A stretch of DNA of 51,977 bases from Candidatus Kapaibacterium sp. (GCA_026418625.1 JAOABA010000040.1:1-51977), one strand, 5' to 3'. Shown: positions 24,954 through 35,271, counted from the first letter of the stretch. A program made the numbers and translations. The notes: a model not told the origin generated them from the sequence alone.

Positions 24954-26201
24954 TTAACTACTTTTTTCAACCCAAATCTGAGCTAAATTAATAATCGTTT
25001 CAATGGATTTGTTCATAAAATCAACGGATAGCCATTCAGTTCGGCTATGGAAGTTTTGTGCTCCAGTATAAATATTTGGTGTAGGAAGACCCATTTCGCT
25101 TAATTTTGAGCCGTCTGTTCCACCTCTAATTGGGAACCAGTAGGGATCAACGCCACTTCTTTGGGCGGCTTCCCAGAGGCATTCAAGAACTATTGGGTGT
25201 TTTTCTAAAACATCTGCCATATTTCTGTATTGTTCTTTGATTTCAAGCTCTATCACAGCATTAGGGTATAATTCCTCAACCTCACCAATAGCTTTTTCTA
25301 AAATTTCTTTTAATTTATCCAATCCCTCTGTCTTGAAATCACGGAAGAGAAATTTAACAGTTGTTTTCGAAATAGTTCCTTCAATAATATAGGGGTGAAT
25401 ATAGGGTTCATATCCCTCAGTAGTTTCAGGCGCCATATCCTTGGGTGTTCTTGAGATAATATCAGCGGCAACACGTAAGGAATTAACCATAATATTTTTA
25501 GCTGAACCGGGGTGAATATCCCGCCCATAAACAGTTAAAATAGCTGCATTGGCGCTAAATGTTTCTTTGTTCAATTCGCCGGGCAATTCACCATCAATGG
25601 TATAAGCATATTTAGCCCCGAATTTTTGCAAATCGAAATGTTTTGTTCCTTGACCGACTTCTTCATCTGGCGTAAAACAAATTTTTATGTCACCATGAAG
25701 AATATTGGGGTTACTAATGAATTCCTCTGCGGCAGTCATAATAGCTGTTATTCCGGCTTTATTATCAGCACCCAAAAGTGTTGTGCCATCTGTGGTCACC
25801 AATGTATGACCTATACATTTCTTCAGATTTGGATTCTCACTTTCACGAATGACAACTGAGTTATCACCGGGCAGAACAATATCACCACCCAAATATTTAA
25901 TTATCTGAGGATTTACATTTTCCGCAGTTACTTCGGGCGAAGTATCCATATGTGCTATAAAACCTATTGGCGGAACTTTACCAAATGCCGGGTGATTTTC
26001 TGGTAAGTTTGATGGAATGGAAGCCATCACATAACAATTTTCATCTAAACTTGCCTCTATTCCCATATCCTGAAGCTCTTTTAGTAATAAATTAGCTAAA
26101 TCAAATTGTTTCATAGTGCTTGGAAATGTGGGCGAGTCCTCTTTTGACTGTGTGTCTATTTTAACATATCTTAAAAATCGTTCTAAACTTTTATTATTCA
26201 T
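24954..26201 (-). CDS. pepT: Peptidase T (tripeptide aminopeptidase)
   Basis: PepT is a two-zinc M20 enzyme that releases the N-terminal residue of tripeptides. The 415 residues are the usual length. Zinc and catalytic residues are visible: His84 and Asp86 in FIAHMDTSPE, Asp146 in LLGADNKAG, Glu180/Glu181 in FTPDEEVGQG, Asp203 in TIDGELPG and the late His in NFHSRTEW. It is the first gene of the operon pepT-OPT-flippase-rlmI and is divergent from lpdA. Confidence 0.95.
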   Translation of the reverse strand: MNNKSLERFLRYVKIDTQSKEDSPTFPSTMKQFDLANLLLKELQDMGIEASLDENCYVMASIPSNLPENHPAFGKVPPIGFIAHMDTSPEVTAENVNPQIIKYLGGDIVLPGDNSVVIRESENPNLKKCIGHTLVTTDGTTLLGADNKAGITAIMTAAEEFISNPNILHGDIKICFTPDEEVGQGTKHFDLQKFGAKYAYTIDGELPGELNKETFSANAAILTVYGRDIHPGSAKNIMVNSLRVAADIISRTPKDMAPETTEGYEPYIHPYIIEGTISKTTVKFLFRDFKTEGLDKLKEILEKAIGEVEELYPNAVIELEIKEQYRNMADVLEKHPIVLECLWEAAQRSGVDPYWFPIRGGTDGSKLSEMGLPTPNIYTGAQNFHSRTEWLSVDFMNKSIETIINLAQIWVEKSS

Positions 26202-26410
26202 TCAATAACCTCAAAAATTTAATAACTTACTTGGCATAAAATACAAACATAACAAAATTTACTTTTATCTTTTAGAAAAACATATATGAATTTTTTGTTA
26301 CTAAATATTTGTTTTTATTAGTAACTATCTTTGATAATTCGATATTAAATATTTATTCAATTTTAATTTTACTATTTCGTTTAATTTCTTTTTTTATTAG
26401 GGAATTAAAT

Positions 26411-27814
26411 ATGAGTGATATTAACTGTGATGTTGTTGTAATCGGTTCTGGACCGGGTGGTTATGTAGCTGCAATAAGAGCTTCCCAGCTTGGTTTAAAT
26501 ACTGTTTGTGTCGAAAGGGAAAGCTTGGGCGGTGTTTGTTTGAACTGGGGTTGCATCCCGACAAAAGCACTTCTCAAAAATGCTGAATATATGCACTTTC
26601 TTCAAAATTCTAAAGAATTCGGTTTCGAAATACCCGAATTTAAATTTGATTTCAGTCAGGTCATCAAAAGAAGTCGTGAAGTTGCTAACAGAATGTCCAA
26701 TGGAGTTAGCTTTTTATTTAAAAAATATAAGGTCCAGACTGTAAAGGGAAATGCAAGATTCAAATCCAAAGACGTTATCGAGGTAACTGACATTGATGGA
26801 AATGTTACAGATACTATCAAAGCTAAAAATGTCATTATTGCTACTGGTGCAAGACCACGAATGTTTCCGGGAATTGATGTTGACCATAAAAAAATTATCA
26901 CTTCAAAAGAGGCAATGATTCCCAAAGATGTTCCTGCCTCTATGATAATTATGGGAGCCGGTGCAATTGGTGTTGAGTTTGCATACTTTTATAATGCATT
27001 TGGAACCAAGGTTACTCTTATAGAAATGATGGACAGAATTTTACCTGTTGAGGATGCTGAAGTTTCAAATGAGTTATCCCGTCATTACAAAAAAAGCGGT
27101 ATTCAAATCCTGACAAACACAAAAGTCTTGTCTGCCATACCAAGCAAAAAAGGTGTTGAAGTAAAAATTCAAAAGAAAGATGGCAGTGAGGAAATATTAA
27201 ATGCAGATATAGCTCTAAACGCAATAGGTATTCAGGGAAATATCGAAAATATTGGTCTCGAGACAATTGGTGTGAACATCGAAAGAGGCTTTATCAAAGT
27301 AGATAAATATATGCAAACAAATATTCAGGGCGTTTATGCCATCGGTGATGTTGCCGGTCCTCCTTGGTTAGCTCACAAAGCATCTGCCGAAGGAATTGTT
27401 GCTGCTGAATATATAGCTGGTCATAAAACCGAAGGTATTAACTATGATAATATCCCCGGTTGCACTTATTGTCAACCACAAGTTGCAAGTATTGGAATGA
27501 CCGAAGCAAAAGCAAAGGAAGCCGGTTACGAAGTTAAAATCGGAAAGTTCCCGTTCACTGCTAATGGCAAAGCACACGGCATCGGCGAAGCCAAAGGTTT
27601 TGTTAAGTTAGTTATTGATGCAAAATATGGCGAAATTTTGGGAGCTCATCTAATCGGTCCAGATGTGACAGAAATGATTGGAGAACTTGCTTTGGCGAGA
27701 AATTTGGAAGCAACAGCACATAGTTTGTTCAAAACTATACACGCACATCCAACTTTGAACGAAGCAGTAATGGAAGCTGCCGCTCAAGCTTACGGTGAAT
27801 CAACAAATATTTAA
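26411..27814 (+). CDS. lpdA: Dihydrolipoyl dehydrogenase (E3)
   Basis: The enzyme reoxidises dihydrolipoamide with NAD in 2-oxoacid dehydrogenase and glycine cleavage complexes. The ATG at 26411 (467 residues) is used because it directly precedes the canonical N-terminus (CDVVVIGSGPGGYVAA). The frame extends 34 codons upstream into hydrophobic, AT-rich sequence that is not part of the family. The redox disulfide is Cys43/Cys48 in GGVCLNWGCIPTK. The NAD motif is IMGAGAIGVEFAY, and the C-terminal His-Glu pair is in HAHPTLNEAV. No partner E1/E2 gene is adjacent. Confidence 0.95.
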   Translation: MSDINCDVVVIGSGPGGYVAAIRASQLGLNTVCVERESLGGVCLNWGCIPTKALLKNAEYMHFLQNSKEFGFEIPEFKFDFSQVIKRSREVANRMSNGVSFLFKKYKVQTVKGNARFKSKDVIEVTDIDGNVTDTIKAKNVIIATGARPRMFPGIDVDHKKIITSKEAMIPKDVPASMIIMGAGAIGVEFAYFYNAFGTKVTLIEMMDRILPVEDAEVSNELSRHYKKSGIQILTNTKVLSAIPSKKGVEVKIQKKDGSEEILNADIALNAIGIQGNIENIGLETIGVNIERGFIKVDKYMQTNIQGVYAIGDVAGPPWLAHKASAEGIVAAEYIAGHKTEGINYDNIPGCTYCQPQVASIGMTEAKAKEAGYEVKIGKFPFTANGKAHGIGEAKGFVKLVIDAKYGEILGAHLIGPDVTEMIGELALARNLEATAHSLFKTIHAHPTLNEAVMEAAAQAYGESTNI

Positions 27815-27829
27815 TTTTATTAATTTTCC

Positions 27830-27990
27830 GAAACAAAGGTGCTGCTCTTTGAAGCTCTGTAAAAACTGGTCATTCTGAGGCGGAGCGAAGTATCCATATC
27901 ATTTAAGTCATTGATAAATAATGGACTCTTCACTTCGTTCAGAGCGACAAAAAACCACTTTTTATACTTTATACACAGCCTCCTTTGTGG
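27830..27990. repeat. Palindromic dispersed repeat between lpdA and typA
   Basis: ACAAAGG..CTG near 27834 pairs with CAG..CCTTTGT near 27977, and GTCATTCTGA (about 27879) pairs with TTCAGAGCGAC (27938-27948), making a 160-bp imperfect palindrome. The right half (27925-27990) matches 3189-3262 inverted, at about 80% by eye. It is non-coding and a likely member of a mobile or expanded repeat family. Confidence 0.7.
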
Positions 27991-28062
27991 TAGTCTCTTT
28001 TTTGTTTTTACAATTTTTTCATTTCCTTTTTGTCAATTCCCTTTTTTTATTTTCAGATTTTA

Positions 28063-29871
28063 ATGAGAAAAAATAACCTAAGAAATATAGCCATAATAGC
28101 CCACGTAGATCACGGAAAAACCACCTTGGTAGATGCTATGCTCAAGCAAAGCGGAACATTTCGAGATAACCAGATGATTGAAGAAAGAGTGATGGACTCA
28201 ATGGATCTTGAGCGAGAGCGTGGAATTACAATTATGGCAAAAAATACTTCGATTTTTTATAAAAACGTTAAAATTAATATCGTTGATACACCGGGGCATG
28301 CTGATTTTGGTGGTGAAGTCGAGCGTAGCCTTAATATGGTTGATGGAGCCTTGCTATTAGTTGATGCTTCAGAAGGACCTCTGCCTCAAACAAGATTTGT
28401 CGTTAAGAAAGCCTTGGCAAGAAAAATTCCAATCATTTTAGTAATTAACAAAATTGATCGTTCGGATGCAAGAATTAACGAAGTGATAAATGAAGTATAT
28501 GATTTGTTTATTGATCTTGACGCAAACGATGAACAGATAGATTTCAAAATTATTTACACAAATGCTAAAGCTGGTATAGCACTAAAGAACCTGACAGATA
28601 AAAACACCGATCTTGAAATTCTTTTCGAGACAATTCTGGAAGAAATACCGGGTCCAGAAGCCGATGATAATGCAATTCCCCAATTTCTTGTTACTAATCT
28701 TGACTATGATTCTTATGTAGGGCAAATCGCTATTGGTAGGCTTTATAATGGAACTCTTGAAATGGGTAAGCTATATTCTTTGTGTGGTCAGGATAAAATA
28801 ATCAATAATATTAAATTTTCAACTCTTTTTAATTTTCAGGGCTTAAGTAAAAGGCAGGTTGACAAAGTAGAAGCAGGTGATATAATTGCTTTGGCTGGAG
28901 TTGATAATGTTGTAATTGGTGATACAATCTCATCGAACGAAAATCCTTCACCTCTCGAAAGAATTCACGTAGATGAACCAACAATATCTATGATTTTCTA
29001 TGTTAATGATAGTCCGTTTGCTGGTCGTGAAGGAAAATTTTTAACAACCCGCCATTTACAGGAAAGACTTTTCAGGGAAACATTGCGGAATGTTTCAATC
29101 AAAATTAAGCGACTTGATAGAAATGATGCCTATGAGGTATGTGGTAGAGGTGAATTGCAAATGGCAATACTTATTGAAACTATGAGGCGAGAAGGTTATG
29201 AATTTATGGTTTCCAAACCTCAAGTAATCACCAAGGAAATTGATGGTAAGATCTGCGAACCTGTTGAAAGGGTTTATCTCGATATTCCCGAAGAATTTAC
29301 AGGAGTAATCACATCAAAATTATCCAACAGGAAGGGCATTTTAGTTAATATTACTAATTCAGGTCATGGAAGGGTAATGCTTGAATTTGTAATTCCCTCG
29401 AGAGGATTAATTGGTTTCAGAACTCAGTTCCTGACCGATACAAAAGGAGCAGGTATAATGAATTCAATTTTCGATAGCTATCAGGCTTGGTTTGGTGACA
29501 TTCCTCAACGAACTACTGGTGCTTTGGTTGCTGATAGACCGGGTAGAGCAACAGCTTATGCATGCTATTCTATGGAAGATCGTGGAGAGCTTTTTATTGA
29601 TGTTGGAACTAATGTTTATATGGGCATGATTGTTGGTGAAAGAAATAAGACACAAGATTTGAATGTCAATATTACTAAGGAAAAGAAACTAACAAATATG
29701 AGAGCATCAAATTCTGATGCAACAGTAGTTTTGCGACCGCCAAGAATTTTATCCTTAGATCAATGTATTGAATTTATTGCTGAAGATGAATTAATCGAAA
29801 TCACCCCAGAAAACATTAGGTTACGCAAAAAAGAGCTTGATCCAAATAAAAGAAAAATCAAGGATAGTTAA
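28063..29871 (+). CDS. typA: Ribosome-associated GTPase TypA/BipA
   Basis: TypA is a translational GTPase of the EF-G class that acts in ribosome assembly and stress growth. The ATG at 28063 (602 residues) gives the normal N-terminus [19 protein letters not shown]. An earlier TTG adds 11 unlikely residues. G motifs are complete: [32 protein letters not shown] and NKIDR. The C-terminal TypA-specific part includes [15 protein letters not shown]. No clear Shine-Dalgarno is visible. Its stop is 4 bp from that of the convergent cytochrome gene. Confidence 0.95.
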   Translation: MRKNNLRNIAIIAHVDHGKTTLVDAMLKQSGTFRDNQMIEERVMDSMDLERERGITIMAKNTSIFYKNVKINIVDTPGHADFGGEVERSLNMVDGALLLVDASEGPLPQTRFVVKKALARKIPIILVINKIDRSDARINEVINEVYDLFIDLDANDEQIDFKIIYTNAKAGIALKNLTDKNTDLEILFETILEEIPGPEADDNAIPQFLVTNLDYDSYVGQIAIGRLYNGTLEMGKLYSLCGQDKIINNIKFSTLFNFQGLSKRQVDKVEAGDIIALAGVDNVVIGDTISSNENPSPLERIHVDEPTISMIFYVNDSPFAGREGKFLTTRHLQERLFRETLRNVSIKIKRLDRNDAYEVCGRGELQMAILIETMRREGYEFMVSKPQVITKEIDGKICEPVERVYLDIPEEFTGVITSKLSNRKGILVNITNSGHGRVMLEFVIPSRGLIGFRTQFLTDTKGAGIMNSIFDSYQAWFGDIPQRTTGALVADRPGRATAYACYSMEDRGELFIDVGTNVYMGMIVGERNKTQDLNVNITKEKKLTNMRASNSDATVVLRPPRILSLDQCIEFIAEDELIEITPENIRLRKKELDPNKRKIKDS

Positions 29872-29875
29872 AAAT

Positions 29876-31165
29876 CTACTTTTTTGTTATCTTCGACTTT
29901 GAATTATTCATAATATTATTCTTTCTAAGTTTACCCGGTAAATGTTTAGGAAAACTTTTATCATCATGACAGTTTTCGCACGTTGGCTTGGACGAAAAAT
30001 TCATATTATTGTGACATTCATTGCATTCGATAGAGTTATGATTATCGTCTAAAATCAAGCCTGTAACAGAATGTTTAAAACTACCAAGTTTCCAATCTTT
30101 ATGGCAAGAATAACATTCGATACTAAGCTTTTCAAATTGCGATTTTCTGATATGGCATTTATTACAAGCAACTTTTTCATGGTAGTGTTTCAAAGCGAAC
30201 CGTGTTGATTTCTCGTGGCTCCAAGGCTCCAATTCTTTTGTTGAGTGGCAATCACTGCAATGATCTTGTTTATGACAGGCAACACAAGGCTTATGATGAT
30301 CATCAAAAGATTTATTAACTTTGTGAATTTTCTGACTCTCGACAATATTATGGGTTAATTTGTTATTAAGATCATGACATTTTATACAGTTATCATGTTG
30401 ATGACAACTATTGCAAGTTAAGTCAAAAAGTTTAATATGATCATCGTGATAAAAAGTAACTATGGGACCTTTGGAATATCCAGTCTCAAAAACGAGTTTA
30501 GTAGGTAAAATTATAGGTGGGTGATTTTTTCCCGAAATCCTACTAACTTCTTCAGATATTTTTCTTTTAAAATCATCATTTTTAGGTAGATGACAAGAAT
30601 TACAATCAGTTGTATGAGACCATTGCCTGTGGCAGTTCATACATTGTCTGTGATAAGCACCTTTTAAGTCTGTTTTAGAAATATCTTCTCTTTGACGGGT
30701 TTGCTCATGGCATTTTTTACAAGCCAGAATAGGACCAGTAGTATTAAAATGATGGCATCCTTGGCATCCATCTGACATTTCAGACATTTGAGCATGAAGT
30801 TTATGGGAAAAGACTACAGCCCCAAATCGGGTTGACATTTCGTCCATAATAATTATTTCAGGTGATTCATCAGGAGAGTGATGAACAGTCATCATTCCTT
30901 CCCTTGGACAATATTTTAGACACGGATCATTTTTTGTGGGATATTCACAAGAGTGACAGGTTTTGCAATTTATAGGTTGCTTTGAGTGTGAAACTCCTGT
31001 TTTTTTCTGGAAAAAGAAACTACTTCTATTTTCAATATTAGTTATTGATGGGTGGTTGTCAGCCTTATTGTTTTGGTTTTGAAATTGACTTGTATCCTTT
31101 TGTCCTATAATTATAGTAACCGAACAGAATAAAATGACAATAGTTATAAATATTTTATTTTTCAT
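29876..31165 (-). CDS. Periplasmic 13-heme c-type cytochrome
   Basis: The 429-residue protein has a signal peptide (residues 1-21) and 13 CxxCH heme sites by count, starting with CKTCH and ending with CENCH, plus many His residues for bis-His ligation. A Cys-rich stretch without CH (CEYPTKNDPC..YC) follows the first heme. It overlaps the membrane subunit gene by 11 bp. With the two upstream genes it forms a quinone-to-periplasm (or reverse) electron-transfer complex of the type seen in Hmc/Qrc/Cbc systems. The external partner is not encoded here. Confidence 0.88.
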   Translation of the reverse strand: MKNKIFITIVILFCSVTIIIGQKDTSQFQNQNNKADNHPSITNIENRSSFFFQKKTGVSHSKQPINCKTCHSCEYPTKNDPCLKYCPREGMMTVHHSPDESPEIIIMDEMSTRFGAVVFSHKLHAQMSEMSDGCQGCHHFNTTGPILACKKCHEQTRQREDISKTDLKGAYHRQCMNCHRQWSHTTDCNSCHLPKNDDFKRKISEEVSRISGKNHPPIILPTKLVFETGYSKGPIVTFYHDDHIKLFDLTCNSCHQHDNCIKCHDLNNKLTHNIVESQKIHKVNKSFDDHHKPCVACHKQDHCSDCHSTKELEPWSHEKSTRFALKHYHEKVACNKCHIRKSQFEKLSIECYSCHKDWKLGSFKHSVTGLILDDNHNSIECNECHNNMNFSSKPTCENCHDDKSFPKHLPGKLRKNNIMNNSKSKITKK

Positions 31166-32420
31166 TCAGAACCTCATAATTATTTGCTGTAATAATTTGA
31201 GCATTATTTTTAGGTTGAACACTAATTATTGGGAAGAACATAACAAATGCTCTATATAATAAAATTAGTAAGGCAACAAAGCCGATAGTAACGGAAATCT
31301 CACCTATTGATGGAATGTATGGCTTAAAGCTATAAGGAGGATGATATGCTACGATAAAATTATTAAACCTGTTTATAACAATGCCAAATATAACTAATAC
31401 TGATGCCCAAAAAGTAATTGTGAGTGATTTAATAGCTTTTCTGGATAAGAACATAAATAATGGAACGATAACCCCTACAATAACCTCAATTAAAAACATA
31501 ATTGAGTGAATATTCAATTCGAATAGATAGTGAAAAGTTTCTCTAATAAACATGTCACCAATCTTAAAAGCAAGATAAATCAATAAAATAGGGGCAACCA
31601 TATTACCAAGTTTCTTTAAAATTTTTTCTTCAGGTTTTAAACCGAAGGATTTCGATGCTATAACTGATTCAAAAATAACCATAGGAAAGCCCACCGAAAC
31701 TGCAGAGAGAAAAAATAGCAAGGGCAAAACTGGAGTTTGCCAAAGGGGATGCATCTTTTCACCTGCAATTATCATTAAAGTCCCTAATGAAGATTGATGC
31801 AAAGTAGAAAGAACTACACCAGCTATAATAAATATGAACATAGTCTTAGATAGTCCTTTGTCCAATTTTTCTAAAAGCCATTCAACTGGTTTGTTCAAAA
31901 ATTTTAAAAATTTTGGAAAATTTACTCTACCCATAAATCTTTCAGTAACAATGGGTAGAAATTCGATATACAAAACAGTTAAATAAATCATTACACATAT
32001 ACCAACCTCGAATAAAGCAGAGTTAGGATTCCAATAAATTAATGGATGCCAGACGTAATACCATCTACCTATATCTATCACAACACCTAATGCAACAAAA
32101 GTGTATCCCAGCATAGCCGTTAATAATGCCGGTCTAACTATTGAATGATATTCTTCTCTATGCATAATGTGACCAAGGGCTGCAGTTGTAAAGCCTCCGG
32201 CTGCAAGTGCCACTCCAGTTGCAACATCAATACCAATCCAGATTCCCCACGGATACTCGTTCGAAAGGTTTGTAACGTAACCAATTCCAAAAATAAATCT
32301 TAAAGCGACAAAAACAAGACCATTTAGAGCAATTAGCGTGAGAATGATTACTCCGGGAGTGAAAAAAGGTCTTACTTTATATAAACCTGAAAGAGGGACA
32401 GGGTTAATATTATGATTCAT
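31155..32420 (-). CDS. HybB/NrfD-type quinone-interacting membrane subunit
   Basis: The ATG at 32420 (421 residues) is chosen because GGAGGAA lies seven bases upstream. The frame opens seven codons earlier. About ten membrane helices are visible, with YPWGIWIGIDVATGVALAAG (about 43-62) and a later LHQSSLGTLM motif typical of HybB-like members of the NrfD superfamily, which exchange electrons with menaquinone. Both gene junctions overlap by 11 bp, so translation is tightly coupled. It has no heme ligands of its own. Confidence 0.88.
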   Translation of the reverse strand: MNHNINPVPLSGLYKVRPFFTPGVIILTLIALNGLVFVALRFIFGIGYVTNLSNEYPWGIWIGIDVATGVALAAGGFTTAALGHIMHREEYHSIVRPALLTAMLGYTFVALGVVIDIGRWYYVWHPLIYWNPNSALFEVGICVMIYLTVLYIEFLPIVTERFMGRVNFPKFLKFLNKPVEWLLEKLDKGLSKTMFIFIIAGVVLSTLHQSSLGTLMIIAGEKMHPLWQTPVLPLLFFLSAVSVGFPMVIFESVIASKSFGLKPEEKILKKLGNMVAPILLIYLAFKIGDMFIRETFHYLFELNIHSIMFLIEVIVGVIVPLFMFLSRKAIKSLTITFWASVLVIFGIVINRFNNFIVAYHPPYSFKPYIPSIGEISVTIGFVALLILLYRAFVMFFPIISVQPKNNAQIITANNYEVLNEK

Positions 32421-33318
32421 TGCTTTCTTCCTCCACGTCAAGTTCTTTTTTTCTTTTATTAATCCACATCAATGTTCCCAGCATTGAATAGAACAATACT
32501 GGTGGAACAAAATATGCGAAGATACCGTGTTGAATTGCTTCTGAGACGCCGGGGGCGTGTTTGTTCGAAAGTTTAGGAAAGCCAATCTTATCAAATTCTC
32601 TGCTTGAAATATAAATCCAAGAAGTTCCACTTACCTCATATTCTCCATAAATATGTTTGATATACCTTTGTGGATTTCGTTTAATTTTATCTCTTGCAAT
32701 TTTTATTATTTCTGAGCGCTTTCCATAAATCAGAGCTTCGACAGGGCAAATTTCAACACAGGCTGGCAATTTTCCTTCTTTTGTTCGTTCAATACAAAAG
32801 TCGCATTTTCTTATTGATGGTTCTATAGGAGTAAGGTATTCAAATGCTGGAATTTGAAATGGACAGGCAACCATACAATAACGGCAGCCAATGCACTTTT
32901 CGGAATTCCAAACAACTGAACCATTCGGTAATTTATCTATAGAGCCAACGATGCAGGCAGACACACAGGCTGGTTTATCACAATGCATACATTGGAATTT
33001 AACATCTATCGGAAGCAAAGGATTTTGAGGATTGCTGAATTCATTAACGACCGTGTAAGAATATTCCTTTGGTCGTCTGAATTCTTTGAAAACTGACCTG
33101 TTCTTGTAGTCTTCAAGCGGTGGAGTAGGTATATTATGACTATTTCTGCAAGCCCATTCGCAATTTCTACATCCAACGCAGACAGTTGTATCAACAAGAA
33201 CTCCCATCCTATCTTCAGATAGAACATTTATCGGTGTAGCAACTGATTCATTTGTGTTGCCAAGTGTTGCAGCTGCTCCAATTCCAATTGTCTTAATGAG
33301 AAAATTTCTTCTATCCAT
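32410..33318 (-). CDS. HybA-like four-[4Fe-4S] electron-transfer subunit, Tat exported
   Basis: The 302-residue protein starts with a twin-arginine signal (DRRNFLIKT), then holds 16 Cys in four groups: CVGCRNCEWAC, CMHCDKPACVSAC, CIGCRYCMVAC and CDFC...CVEIC. It ends with a membrane helix (about 262-283), as HybA does. It should sit on the periplasmic face, passing electrons between the HybB-like subunit and the multiheme cytochrome. It is first in the operon. No hydrogenase or molybdoenzyme subunit is adjacent, so the donor or acceptor is unknown. Confidence 0.88.
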   Translation of the reverse strand: MDRRNFLIKTIGIGAAATLGNTNESVATPINVLSEDRMGVLVDTTVCVGCRNCEWACRNSHNIPTPPLEDYKNRSVFKEFRRPKEYSYTVVNEFSNPQNPLLPIDVKFQCMHCDKPACVSACIVGSIDKLPNGSVVWNSEKCIGCRYCMVACPFQIPAFEYLTPIEPSIRKCDFCIERTKEGKLPACVEICPVEALIYGKRSEIIKIARDKIKRNPQRYIKHIYGEYEVSGTSWIYISSREFDKIGFPKLSNKHAPGVSEAIQHGIFAYFVPPVLFYSMLGTLMWINKRKKELDVEEESNES

Positions 33319-33542
33319 ATCATTAATCTCATTTATTGTATTTATATCGTGAAAAACTACACTTATTAATAACTTTTTAAAAAATTAAAGATATGAATGT
33401 AATCAAAATGTTGCTAATTAAAATAATATTATTATTTTTGAAAGAAAGGATTATTTTCAGTAAAATCTATCTTTGATTATTATAGGTTAAATGTTGTAAT
33501 AGTTAATTTTGTTATGTATAAAGTGTGGATATGTTTAAAATT

Positions 33543-34391
33543 CTATTTTAATTCAACTTGAAAAAGTAAATTCCAATTTTTCCCTGTGAGGAAAATTCTT
33601 TTGTTTTCGGAATCATAAGCAATACCATTCAAAACATCAGTTTTTGTGTTATACTTTATTTGTGTTCGAAGAATTGAGCAATCAATTATCCCTTTTATTT
33701 TTCCTGTGGAAGTGTCAATTTTTACAATATTATCGGATTGCCATACATTAGCCCAAATTTCTCCATCAATAAATTCTAATTCATTTAAATAGTGAACTGG
33801 ATTAAAATTATCATCTGTTACTGCAAGTAATCTTGTTGTTTGAAAATTATTTGGATCCAGAAATCTCAGCATATTTGTGCCATCACTCATTACAAGTTCA
33901 TTCCCTGTATAAGTGAGTCCCCAGCCTTCTCCCTGATATTCAAAAGTTTTAATCAGGTTGAATGAGTTCAAATCATAAACAAAGCATTTTTTATTAAGCC
34001 AACTTATCTGGAAGATTTTATTTCCAACGAGGGCTGCTCCTTCTGCAAAAATTTCCGGGTCTAAGTCAATTTTTTTTAAAATTTTTCCTGTTTCAATTTC
34101 AACTTTTCGAAGTGAAGAAAAACCTTTTTGACCTGTACTTTCAAAAAGGTATCCCTTATAATAGAAAAGACCTTGTGTAAATGCATTTTCGTCATGAGGA
34201 AATTTATTGATAATATTTATTGAAAAACGTTCAATTGATGATTTCTCTTCTGTATTTTTAACCACTGTCGAATTATTTTCTGAAATTTTGATCGAATCCA
34301 TTTTCGAATCATTTTTACTGTTACAAGAAAAAATGGTGAAAATAAATAATAAATAAATTATCATTCTCATTCTTTGCATAAATAAATTCAT
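33543..34391 (-). CDS. Glutaminyl-peptide cyclotransferase-like lipoprotein
   Basis: The 282-residue protein has a lipoprotein signal (lipobox IFSC, Cys23). The mature part matches the bacterial/plant glutaminyl cyclotransferase propeller: FPHDENAFTQGLFYY, L.ESTGQKG.S.LR, EGWGLTYTG..L.MSDG and LNELEFIDGEIWANVWQSD. The enzyme turns N-terminal Gln into pyroglutamate on exported proteins. T9SS organisms often carry this activity because signal-peptide removal exposes Gln. Four in-frame Met codons near the start leave the exact start open. It is divergent from kdsB. Confidence 0.82.
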   Translation of the reverse strand: MNLFMQRMRMIIYLLFIFTIFSCNSKNDSKMDSIKISENNSTVVKNTEEKSSIERFSINIINKFPHDENAFTQGLFYYKGYLFESTGQKGFSSLRKVEIETGKILKKIDLDPEIFAEGAALVGNKIFQISWLNKKCFVYDLNSFNLIKTFEYQGEGWGLTYTGNELVMSDGTNMLRFLDPNNFQTTRLLAVTDDNFNPVHYLNELEFIDGEIWANVWQSDNIVKIDTSTGKIKGIIDCSILRTQIKYNTKTDVLNGIAYDSENKRIFLTGKNWNLLFQVELK

Positions 34392-34502
34392 TGTAAATAA
34401 TTGTAAATAAATTAATAAAATTATAATTATAAAGTTTAAAAATATATAGAGTTTTTTTTATTAAATTTGTTTTTGAAAATGAAAAATAAAGAAAAAGCAT
34501 AA

Positions 34503-35261
34503 TTGAATAAATACGCTTTAAGCATAATCGGTATCATCCCTGCAAGGTATTCATCAACGAGACTACCGGGTAAAGTTCTGGTTGACATTAATGGGAAGCC
34601 TATGCTTCAACGTGTTTGGGAAGCTGCCTGCCGCTCAAAACATCTTAGTAGAATTATAATTGCCACCGATGACGAAAGGGTTGAAAATCTTTGTTTTAAT
34701 ATTGGTGCTGAATATGTAATGACACCCAAGGAGTTATCCAGCGGAACTGAAAGAGCGATTTATGCATATAAATTACTAAACGAGGACTCTGAAATAATTC
34801 TTAACATTCAAGGTGATGAACCTTTGATAACAGGTGATTTGATAGATGATTTAATAGAATCTTTTATAGTCAGGAATGCTGATGTTGGAACTTTAGTAAA
34901 ACGTATTGATAACAATGAAGATATATTTAATCCCTCTGTTGTTAAGGTAACATTAAATAATGAATCGAATGCTCTATATTTTTCGAGAAGTCCCATTCCA
35001 TATCTAAGAGATTATCCAAAAAATGAATGGCACAAAGTTCATACTTTTTGGAAACATATTGGAATATATATTTATAAAACCAGTCCTTTTTTGAATTTCA
35101 ATGTTTTAGCCAATTCCGAACTTGATAAATTCGAACAGTTAGAGCAATTAAGGTATTTGCAAAATGGTTATAATATTAATTGCATTGAAACCGAAAAAAA
35201 TTTAATTAGTATAGATACTTATGAAGACTTGGAAAAAGTAAGAGCTTTTCTTAATCAATAA
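34503..35261 (+). CDS. kdsB: 3-deoxy-manno-octulosonate cytidylyltransferase (CMP-Kdo synthetase)
   Basis: KdsB activates Kdo with CTP for the LPS inner core. The 252-residue protein has the nucleotide-binding IIPARYSSTRLPGKVLVDI (11-29), IIATDDERV, NIQGDEP (about 99-105) and the late HIGIYIYK stretch. The start is a TTG at 34503: no ATG lies close enough before the conserved strand, and family members begin just there. A secreted-protein gene follows after 10 bp. Confidence 0.92.
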   Translation: MNKYALSIIGIIPARYSSTRLPGKVLVDINGKPMLQRVWEAACRSKHLSRIIIATDDERVENLCFNIGAEYVMTPKELSSGTERAIYAYKLLNEDSEIILNIQGDEPLITGDLIDDLIESFIVRNADVGTLVKRIDNNEDIFNPSVVKVTLNNESNALYFSRSPIPYLRDYPKNEWHKVHTFWKHIGIYIYKTSPFLNFNVLANSELDKFEQLEQLRYLQNGYNINCIETEKNLISIDTYEDLEKVRAFLNQ

Positions 35262-35271
35262 TATCGAATTT

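Noticed and set aside
26322-26345. GTAAC upstream of lpdA as another ECF site
   Set aside because: No GTTA follows at 17 nt, so it does not match the motif.
26309-26410. A 34-residue N-terminal extension of dihydrolipoyl dehydrogenase
   Set aside because: The extension is hydrophobic and AT-rich, and known enzymes begin at the ATG at 26411.
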